From Methylovirgula sp. (GTDB lineage Bacteria > Pseudomonadota > Alphaproteobacteria > Rhizobiales > Beijerinckiaceae), in the NCBI GenBank assembly GCA_025356505.1, contig JANXSV010000446.1, positions 1 to 13,547 of the forward strand: a DNA stretch of 13,547 bases, read 5' to 3'. The notes under the pieces are model-generated. The model ran no database searches and was not told where the DNA came from. It saw only the letters and a list, made by a program, of their open reading frames with translations. Shown here piece by piece: positions 8,536 through 13,547 of the stretch; positions within the stretch are counted from its first letter, which is position 1, and each line of letters begins with the position of its first letter. The position numbers were made by a program, and so were the translations under genes.

Positions 8536-8571
8536 TTAACACGAATCTGGTTATCAGTATATCGTAACCAG
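8536..8571 (+). promoter_or_regulatory. Candidate distal pdhA promoter overlapped by an inverted repeat
   Basis: TTAACA (8536-8541) and TATATC (8558-8563) are separated by 16 nt and match the sigma-70 hexamers at five and four positions. A perfect 7-bp inverted repeat, CTGGTTA (8547-8553) and TAACCAG (8565-8571), brackets the -10-like hexamer. Two GTTAAC palindromes flank the whole block (8535-8540 and 8578-8583). If used, the start point near 8570 would give pdhA a leader of about 250 nt. The arrangement is seen; promoter and operator function are inferred. Confidence 0.3.
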
Positions 8572-8714
8572 TTATAGGTTAACTTAAAAAAACATCGAAA
8601 AATCAGAGAGATAGATGCGGCCTAAGCCCCACTTGGGCTGCTCGCTTTTCGTTTGTGCTTGGTCTAGATTTGATTTTAGAAAACGCAAAGGGCAGATAGC
8701 GAGTGGCTATTTCA

Positions 8715-8730
8715 CTTGACCATCGTCAAG
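8715..8730. promoter_or_regulatory. Candidate FNR/FixK-type operator upstream of pdhA
   Basis: CTTGACCATCGTCAAG is a perfect dyad of 6-bp arms around a 4-nt centre. Its core TTGAC-N4-GTCAA matches the spacing and half-site of the FNR/FixK/Anr branch of the CRP-FNR family (TTGAT/C-N4-A/GTCAA). The centre is about 96 bp before the pdhA start codon. I see no -10 hexamer at the 32-bp offset expected for a class II activator site; the best hexamer (TTCTAT, 8764-8769) is about 44 bp from the centre. Repression or a different dimeric regulator is therefore equally possible. Confidence 0.42.
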
Positions 8731-8818
8731 CCCATTGCGCGCATCCGTCGGGAGTTTTTGGCCTTCTATCAGGCACCTCTTGGTGAAGAAATGCGATGGT
8801 TCGTAAAGGGAGTTTTGA

Positions 8819-9868
8819 ATGGTCGCCCAATCTGCCACAAGCTTGAAGCCCAGAAACGCCAAGGACACAGCCGGAAAGAAAGCGTCCGGTTCGATTCCTA
8901 ACACTCCTGTGTTTACCTCCGAGGAGGAACTTTTTGCGTATCGCGAAATGTTGCTCATTCGCCGGTTTGAGGAAAAAGCCGGTCAAATGTACGGCATGGG
9001 GCTGATTGGCGGCTTCTGCCATCTTTATATTGGCCAAGAGGCAGTCATAACCGGCATGCAGATGGCCGCGAAAAAAGGCGATTCGGTCATCACCGGATAT
9101 CGCGACCATGGTCACATGCTTTCGCTGGGAATGGACGCTAAGGGTGTCATGGCCGAACTCACCGGGCGTCGGTCCGGACTTTCGCGCGGCAAGGGCGGCT
9201 CGATGCACATGTTTTCCAAGGAAGCGGGCTTCTTCGGCGGACACGGTATCGTGGGAGGTCAGGTCTCGTTGGGGACAGGTCTTGCTTTCGCGCACGCCTA
9301 CCGCGGGAATGATCACGTCTCAATGACATATTTTGGCGACGGTGCTGCCAATCAAGGCCAAGTCTATGAAAGCTTCAATATGGCGGAGCTCTGGAAGTTG
9401 CCGGTGGTATACGTGATTGAAAACAATCATTATGCGATGGGGACTTCAGTTCAGCGTTCATCTGCGCAAACCGATTTTTCCAGGCGCGGCATATCTTTCA
9501 ACATTCCTGGCGAAAAAGTTGATGGTATGGATGTGCGGGCGGTTAGAGATGCGGCTGCGCGCGCGATAAAATGGTGCCGCGAGGGCAACGGCCCAATGAT
9601 TTTGGAAATGGAGACATATCGCTACCGCGGTCATTCCATGTCGGACCCGGCGAAATATCGCTCGAAGGACGAAGTTCAGAAAATGCGTGAGGAACGCGAT
9701 CCGATCGAACAGGTGCGTCTGCGTTTGTTGAACGCGAAAGCCGCTTCCGAGGAAGATTTGAAGCGTATTGATGCGTCGGTTCGCTCAATAGTAGCGGAGG
9801 CGTCTGAATTTGCCAGCCATGATCCCGAGCCAGATCCATCAGAGCTCTACACCGACATTCTGCTTTAA
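8819..9868 (+). CDS. pdhA: Pyruvate dehydrogenase E1 component, alpha subunit
   Basis: With PdhB it forms the thiamine-diphosphate-dependent E1 that decarboxylates pyruvate and reductively acetylates the lipoyl arms of E2. The 349-residue protein has a low-complexity basic leader (about 1-30), then the E1 alpha fold. The ThDP/Mg motif runs from GDG (173-175) to NN (202-203), within [16 protein letters not shown] and [12 protein letters not shown]. Also visible are YRDHGHML (94-101), the glycine-rich GKGGSMHMF (124-132) and the active-site loop [11 protein letters not shown] (267-277). The PDH-type loop and the neighbouring genes favour a pyruvate rather than branched-chain substrate. The ATG at 8819 is supported by AGGGAG about 6 nt upstream. 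It is the first gene of the operon, with pdhB 17 nt downstream. The preceding gap holds the candidate regulatory sites. Confidence 0.97.
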   Translation: MVAQSATSLKPRNAKDTAGKKASGSIPNTPVFTSEEELFAYREMLLIRRFEEKAGQMYGMGLIGGFCHLYIGQEAVITGMQMAAKKGDSVITGYRDHGHMLSLGMDAKGVMAELTGRRSGLSRGKGGSMHMFSKEAGFFGGHGIVGGQVSLGTGLAFAHAYRGNDHVSMTYFGDGAANQGQVYESFNMAELWKLPVVYVIENNHYAMGTSVQRSSAQTDFSRRGISFNIPGEKVDGMDVRAVRDAAARAIKWCREGNGPMILEMETYRYRGHSMSDPAKYRSKDEVQKMREERDPIEQVRLRLLNAKAASEEDLKRIDASVRSIVAEASEFASHDPEPDPSELYTDILL

Positions 9869-9885
9869 GCCTCGGGAGAAATAAA

Positions 9886-11256
9886 ATGGCTGTAAATGTA
9901 TTAATGCCTGCACTCTCGCCCACCATGGAGCAGGGTAAGCTGGCTAAGTGGCTTAAAAAAGAAGGCGATTCAGTAAAATCGGGCGATATTCTCGCTGAAA
10001 TCGAAACTGATAAGGCTACGATGGAGATTGAAGCCGTCGATGAAGGTGTTTTGTCCAAAATATTGATTGCTGACGGCACCGACAATGTTGCAGTGAATAC
10101 GCCAATCGCAATCATTTTGGCCGACGGTGAGAGCGCAGCGTCAGAGCCCGCTCCGGGGGTCGCGACACCTGCAAAAGAGCCGGCTTCGGCTCTAAGCGCT
10201 GTGGCCGCGCCTGTTAACATTTCGGTTGCGGCAATAGCTCCTGTCGCAGAAGAAGCTTATCCGGCCGGAACGCAATTTGTAACCATCACAGTGCGCGAAG
10301 CGTTGAGGGACGCGATGGCTGAAGAAATGCGGCGTGATGGCGACGTATTTGTTATGGGTGAAGAAGTTGCCGAGTATCAGGGTGCTTACAAAGTAACTCA
10401 GGGACTTTTGCAGGAGTTTGGAGCAAAGCGGGTCATTGACACGCCTATCACCGAACATGGTTTTGCCGGCATCGCGGTTGGTGCGGCCATGACAGGACTT
10501 CGCCCGATCGTGGAATTCATGACCTGGAATTTCGCACTGCAAGCTATTGATCATATCATCAATTCGGCTGCGAAAACGCTTTACATGTCCGGCGGACAAA
10601 TGGGCGCTCCGATTGTTTTTCGCGGGCCCAACGGGGCTGCCTCGCGCGTCGGTGCTCAACACAGTCAGGATTTTTCTGCCTGGTATTCGAATGTACCGGG
10701 CTTGAAGGTCATTGCTCCCCATACTGCGGCTGATTACAAAGGGCTGCTCAAATCGGCAATCCGCGATCCAAATCCCATTATCTTTCTCGAAAATGAGATC
10801 CTTTACGGTCAGCAGTTTGAAGTTCCTGTCGGCGAGGACATTCTCGTACCGATCGGGAAGGCAAAAGTGGCTCGCGCCGGTAAAGACGTAACCATTGTCT
10901 CTTTTGCGATAGGCATGACATACGCGTTAAAAGCAGCCGCAGAGCTGGCAAAAGAGGGCATCGAGACAGAGGTCATAGACCTTCGCACCATTCGCCCCAT
11001 GGACAAAGACACCATCATCGCCTCCGTGATGAAAACCGGTCGGTGTGTCACGGTTGAAGAGGGATGGCCGCAATCAGGAATTGGTGCGGAAATCATGGCT
11101 GTAATCATGGAGCGGGCGTTCGATTATCTCGATGCTCCGGTTATCCGCGTTACGGGCAAAGATGTGCCCATGCCATATGCGGCTAATCTCGAAAAGCTGG
11201 CTTTGCCGACCGTGGCAGATGTTATCGCGGCAGCGAAAGCTGTTTGTTATCGCTAA
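9886..11256 (+). CDS. pdhB: Pyruvate dehydrogenase E1 component, beta subunit with N-terminal lipoyl domain
   Basis: Beta half of the alpha2beta2 pyruvate dehydrogenase E1. The 456-residue protein is longer than a bare E1 beta (about 330) because residues 1-80 are a complete biotinyl/lipoyl domain with the lipoylation lysine Lys43 in [10 protein letters not shown] (38-47). An Ala/Pro-rich linker follows (about 82-127). The E1 beta catalytic part starts near [14 protein letters not shown] (131-144), with [14 protein letters not shown] (158-171), the ThDP-contacting Glu190 in [16 protein letters not shown] (186-201) and the C-terminal transketolase-like domain (about 335-455). This fusion is known from alphaproteobacteria. 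The lipoyl domain closely resembles that of PdhC (44 of the first 50 residues identical). A GGGAG lies 8 nt before the ATG, and pdhC begins 15 nt after the stop. Confidence 0.97.
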   Translation: MAVNVLMPALSPTMEQGKLAKWLKKEGDSVKSGDILAEIETDKATMEIEAVDEGVLSKILIADGTDNVAVNTPIAIILADGESAASEPAPGVATPAKEPASALSAVAAPVNISVAAIAPVAEEAYPAGTQFVTITVREALRDAMAEEMRRDGDVFVMGEEVAEYQGAYKVTQGLLQEFGAKRVIDTPITEHGFAGIAVGAAMTGLRPIVEFMTWNFALQAIDHIINSAAKTLYMSGGQMGAPIVFRGPNGAASRVGAQHSQDFSAWYSNVPGLKVIAPHTAADYKGLLKSAIRDPNPIIFLENEILYGQQFEVPVGEDILVPIGKAKVARAGKDVTIVSFAIGMTYALKAAAELAKEGIETEVIDLRTIRPMDKDTIIASVMKTGRCVTVEEGWPQSGIGAEIMAVIMERAFDYLDAPVIRVTGKDVPMPYAANLEKLALPTVADVIAAAKAVCYR

Positions 11257-11271
11257 AAAGGGGCTGAAAAC

Positions 11272-12591
11272 ATGGCTGTAAATGTTCTGATGCCCGCCCT
11301 TTCTCCCACTATGGAAAAGGGAAATTTAGCCAAATGGCTGAAAAAAGAAGGCGATAAGATTAAGGCAGGCGATATTCTCGCCGAAATCGAAACCGACAAA
11401 GCCACGATGGAAGTCGAGGCAATTGACGAAGGCATTCTCGCCAAAATCATTGTTCCAGCTGGCACGAATGATGTTCCGGTCAATGACCTGATCGCTATCA
11501 TCGCGCAGGAAGGCGAGGACCTGAGTGCTGCGCCTGTTCCAAAGGCTGCCGCCTCACCTGCAACCGTCCCGGTAGCGACCGCCGCGCCGACGACGAACGA
11601 TGCGCCAGCCCCCAAAGCTGCTGCAATCCCCGCGGCGCACGGACAGCGTGTTTTTGCCTCTCCGCTTGCCAAGCGGCAGGCCAAGCAAGCCGGCCTCGAT
11701 CTTAGCCAGATTGCCGGTTCCGGACCGCACGGTCGCATAGTTGAAAAGGACGTTAAGGCAGCAATTTCTACCGGAGGAGCAAAGGCGCCTGCAATGGCTG
11801 CTGCTCCGGGATCCGCTCCGGCGGCTGCGCCAAAATCCGCAGCGCCCGTTGGCATGTCGGACGAACAGACCAAAAAACTGTTCGCGGCGGGTTCTTACGA
11901 AGAAGTGCCGCATGACGGCATGCGCAAAACCATCGCGCGCCGCCTTTCGGAAGCAAAATCAACGATCCCGCATTTCTACCTTACGGTCGATTGTGAATTA
12001 GACGCGCTGCTCGCTCTGCGCGAACAGATCAATAAATCTGCTCCGGTCAAGGACGGAAAGCCCGCCTATAAGCTTTCGGTGAACGACTTTGTTATTAAGG
12101 CGCTGGCTTTGACGCTCAAAGCCGTGCCCGCAGCAAATGTATCGTGGACTGAAAACTCGATGCTCGTCCATAAACATGCCGATGTCGGCGTTGCGGTTTC
12201 GATTCCCGGCGGTTTGATCACTCCGATTATCCGCGCTGCCGAAACCAAAACTCTGACCACCATCTCCGCTGAGATGAAGGATTATGCCGCGCGGGCTAAA
12301 GCCCGCAAGCTGAAGCCGGAAGAATATCAAGGCGGCACCACAGCTGTTTCGAACCTTGGCATGTTTGGCGTCAAAAACTTTCAAGCCATAGTTAACCCGC
12401 CGCATTCGACAATTTTGGCGGTCGGGGCAGGGGAGCCGCGCGTTGTGGTGAAAAACGGCGCGCCCGCTGTGGCGACAGTTATGTGCGTGACCGTTTCAAC
12501 CGATCATCGCTCGGTGGATGGCGCGCTTGCAGCGGAAATGATGCAGGCTTTCAAAGGCTTCATCGAAAATCCGATGGGCATGTTGGTTTAG
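11272..12591 (+). CDS. pdhC: Dihydrolipoamide acetyltransferase, E2 of pyruvate dehydrogenase
   Basis: Core subunit of the complex; transfers the acetyl group from lipoamide to coenzyme A. The 439 residues contain one lipoyl domain (1-80, Lys43 in [10 protein letters not shown]), an Ala/Pro linker (about 84-125), the peripheral-subunit-binding domain (about 127-165, FASPLAKRQAKQAGLDLSQI and GSGPHGRIVEKDV), a second Ala-rich linker (about 168-195) and the catalytic domain (about 208-439). The catalytic histidine motif DHRSVDGA (411-418) has His412 and Asp416. The C-terminus ENPMGMLV is typical. An AAGGGG about 8 nt before the ATG supports the start. It is named pdhC here; pdhB or aceF are names used elsewhere. 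An unrecognised small gene follows 12 nt after the stop. Confidence 0.97.
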   Translation: MAVNVLMPALSPTMEKGNLAKWLKKEGDKIKAGDILAEIETDKATMEVEAIDEGILAKIIVPAGTNDVPVNDLIAIIAQEGEDLSAAPVPKAAASPATVPVATAAPTTNDAPAPKAAAIPAAHGQRVFASPLAKRQAKQAGLDLSQIAGSGPHGRIVEKDVKAAISTGGAKAPAMAAAPGSAPAAAPKSAAPVGMSDEQTKKLFAAGSYEEVPHDGMRKTIARRLSEAKSTIPHFYLTVDCELDALLALREQINKSAPVKDGKPAYKLSVNDFVIKALALTLKAVPAANVSWTENSMLVHKHADVGVAVSIPGGLITPIIRAAETKTLTTISAEMKDYAARAKARKLKPEEYQGGTTAVSNLGMFGVKNFQAIVNPPHSTILAVGAGEPRVVVKNGAPAVATVMCVTVSTDHRSVDGALAAEMMQAFKGFIENPMGMLV

Positions 12592-12603
12592 GGGAGCGCA
12601 CGG

Positions 12604-12999
12604 ATGGCAGATGCAGTCCATGATCTTTATAAGGAGATTTCCAATCTGAACGGCTTGAGCGAGGGAGCTAAGGCCCTCGTGCAATTTGCCCTAAAAATAG
12701 GGGGTGGTGATACAGAACATTCGGCTGCTAGATATGTTGTGCGACCTGATAACTTTGTTACATTTCAGCCGCATTGGAAACGAGCGCTCAATTTGGCGGT
12801 TACGTTGCGCGGGAATCCTTGCGAGTTCGAGCTTCAGGATGGATTGCAACTAAAGCGTTCTATGAATGGTTATAGCAGTTTTTCGTTAGAAAAAATCGAA
12901 CACTTAGCCGCCGCCTTCCGTTACGTCCGACGAGCCAAAGAAATTTATGATCGCGGAAGTAACCGTATTCCGAAAACCCAAAAGACAATCGAGCTTTGA
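12604..12999 (+). CDS. Uncharacterised 131-residue protein between pdhC and lpd
   Basis: I do not recognise this protein. It has no signal peptide or membrane segment and should be cytoplasmic. Residues 1-32 look helical (LYKEISNLNGLSEGAKALVQFALK). The middle has two probable strands, with YVVRPDNFVTFQPHWKRA (44-61) and LNLAVTLRGNP (62-72), then GYSSFSLE (89-96) leading into a basic C-terminal helix (about 97-117) and a polar tail. This layout (strand with an F, a Q/K-rich turn, a strand, then a 'sF' strand and a helix) loosely recalls DUF5655/MmcQ-like small domains, but that is a guess from memory and far from an assignment. GGGGAG about 8 nt before the ATG supports expression. It ends 1 nt before the lpd start, so it is inside the pdh operon. 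Its codon use looks like that of its neighbours, with no clear sign of transfer. Confidence 0.85.
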   Translation: MADAVHDLYKEISNLNGLSEGAKALVQFALKIGGGDTEHSAARYVVRPDNFVTFQPHWKRALNLAVTLRGNPCEFELQDGLQLKRSMNGYSSFSLEKIEHLAAAFRYVRRAKEIYDRGSNRIPKTQKTIEL

Positions 13000-13000
13000 A

Positions 13001-13547
13001 ATGACATACGATATTCTCATCATAGGTGGCGGCCCGGGCGGCTATGTGGCGGCCATTCGCGCCGCTCAACTGGGTTTTAAGGTTGGCCTCGTCGAGCGCG
13101 AGCACTTGGGCGGCATCTGCCTCAACTGGGGCTGTATCCCAACCAAGGCTTTGCTGCGCTCGGCTGAAATCTTCCACTACGCCGCTCATGCAAAGGATTA
13201 TGGACTGACACTTGAAGGCAAGATGTCGTTCAACCCGAGCGATGTCGTCAAGCGTTCGCGCGGTATTTCAGCTCAGCTCAACGGCGGCGTTGCATTCCTG
13301 CTCAAGAAGAACAAGGTCGATGTCATTTGGGGTGAAGCCCATATTGACAGCCCTGGTAAAGTCACGGTGACTGCTACCAAAAAGGCGGTCGTCCAGCCAC
13401 AAAATCCGATCCCGAAGGGGATCCTTCCTGTAGGAACTTATGAGGCCAAGAATATCATCATAGCGACGGGCGCACGCCCCCGCGCTCTGCCCGGCATCGA
13501 GCCGGATGGAAAGCTCATCTGGACTTATTTCGAGGCGATGGTCCCAG
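13001..13547 (+). CDS. lpd: Dihydrolipoamide dehydrogenase, E3 of pyruvate dehydrogenase, 3' end missing
   Basis: FAD-dependent flavoprotein that reoxidises the dihydrolipoyl groups of E2 and passes electrons to NAD+. The first 182 residues are in the window and the frame is open at the right edge. The N-terminal FAD-binding GGGPGG (9-14) sits in the usual beta-alpha-beta unit. The redox-active disulfide is Cys40/Cys45 in GGICLNWGCIPTKAL (37-51). The second FAD contact NIIIATGARPRALPG is at 151-165. A polar stretch near 120-150 is longer than in many E3 proteins, and I recall it as usual for the alphaproteobacterial PDH-linked form. The only upstream ribosome-binding signal is a weak GAG 7 nt before the ATG, and the preceding gene stops 1 nt before, so translation is probably coupled to it. 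Confidence 0.96.
   Translation, partial: MTYDILIIGGGPGGYVAAIRAAQLGFKVGLVEREHLGGICLNWGCIPTKALLRSAEIFHYAAHAKDYGLTLEGKMSFNPSDVVKRSRGISAQLNGGVAFLLKKNKVDVIWGEAHIDSPGKVTVTATKKAVVQPQNPIPKGILPVGTYEAKNIIIATGARPRALPGIEPDGKLIWTYFEAMVP

Larger units (their letters stand above)
8484..8818. other. 335-bp intergenic region upstream of the pdh operon
   Basis: This is the longest stretch without a gene. From left to right it holds a direct repeat of GTTGCAGCA (8493-8501 and 8508-8516, 15-bp period), a candidate promoter with an inverted repeat (8536-8571), an AT-rich run, a short 5-bp hairpin AGCCC/GGGCT (8625-8639), a weak second promoter-like pair (TTGTGC at 8653-8658 and TTTAGA at 8675-8680), and the FNR/FixK-type dyad at 8715-8730. 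The pdhA ribosome binding site AGGGAG lies about 6 nt before the ATG at 8819. No terminator with a clean U-tract is visible after ftsB. The small open frame starting with TTG at 8716 runs into pdhA and is not a credible gene. Confidence 0.6.

Noticed and set aside
8579-8587. TTAA repeats after 8579 as a CtrA binding site
   Set aside because: The two TTAA units are 1 nt apart rather than the 7 nt needed for the CtrA full site, and no other pair in the gap fits.
8625-8639. Hairpin AGCCC/GGGCT as a terminator after ftsB
   Set aside because: The stem is only 5 bp and the T-run that follows is interrupted, so it does not meet the pattern of an intrinsic terminator.
8716-8901. Small plus-strand open frame (61 codons) beginning with TTG before pdhA
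   Set aside because: It starts inside the TTGAC dyad, has no ribosome binding site, runs into pdhA in another frame and shows no recognisable domain.
8726-9316. Minus-strand open frame of 196 codons across the pdhA start
   Set aside because: It overlaps well-supported pdhA coding sequence, its translation resembles no family, and all surrounding genes are on the other strand.
9543-10220. Minus-strand open frame of 225 codons across the pdhA-pdhB junction
   Set aside because: It is antisense to two certain genes, and its translation is mostly the complement of the Ala-rich linker.
11253-11873. Long open frame of 206 codons on the minus strand inside pdhC
   Set aside because: It lies opposite the Ala/Pro-rich linkers and lipoyl domain of pdhC, where GC-rich codon bias keeps the antisense frame open. 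The translation is low-complexity Ala/Gly/Ser and has no family signature.
1-13547. A hidden defence system, mobile element, CRISPR array or RNA gene
   Set aside because: I read both strands for tandem spaced repeats, transposase-like frames, terminal inverted repeats and tRNA-like cloverleaf arms and found none. The window is filled by core genes with short gaps.

Overview
The window is a gene-dense stretch of an alphaproteobacterial chromosome. Fifteen protein genes are visible, all on the + strand, and two of them run off the ends. Three things point to an alphaproteobacterium, probably of the Hyphomicrobiales (Rhizobiales) type: the order rsh-pyrE-pdxJ-acpS-lepB-rnc-era-recO, a pyruvate dehydrogenase E1 beta subunit with its own N-terminal lipoyl domain, and the separate pdhA-pdhB-pdhC-lpd layout preceded by an ftsB/divIC-like gene. 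I cannot name a genus. The DNA is moderately GC-rich, and I see no island of foreign composition, no insertion sequence, no tRNA or rRNA gene and no CRISPR array.

Region 1 (1-7104) is a housekeeping cluster. It holds the 3' part of a bifunctional (p)ppGpp synthetase/hydrolase, pyrE (UMP synthesis), pdxJ (vitamin B6), acpS (acyl-carrier-protein activation), lepB (signal peptidase I), rnc (RNase III), era (30S assembly GTPase) and recO (recombinational repair). pdxJ/acpS overlap by 4 nt, lepB/rnc share one base in a TAATG junction, and most other gaps are a few tens of bases. The larger gap is the 130 bp before lepB, which contains a perfect 12-bp palindrome.

Region 2 (7105-8483) holds uppP, which recycles the undecaprenyl carrier, and a small FtsB/DivIC-like divisome protein. 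The ftsB upstream region has a good -10 hexamer lying between the arms of a 9-bp inverted repeat. The 335-bp gap after ftsB (8484-8818) is the only long non-coding stretch. It contains a 9-bp direct repeat pair, an inverted repeat around a candidate promoter, and a perfect FNR/FixK-type dyad (TTGAC-N4-GTCAA) about 96 bp before pdhA.

Region 3 (8819-13547) is the pyruvate dehydrogenase operon: pdhA (E1 alpha), pdhB (lipoyl-E1 beta), pdhC (E2), an unrecognised 131-residue protein, and the start of lpd (E3). Together these convert pyruvate to acetyl-CoA. The unrecognised gene is 12 nt after pdhC and 1 nt before lpd, so it is almost certainly cotranscribed and probably translationally coupled to lpd. 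It is the best candidate here for something undescribed. Otherwise the window is ordinary core-genome DNA, and I found no evidence for a multi-gene novel system.
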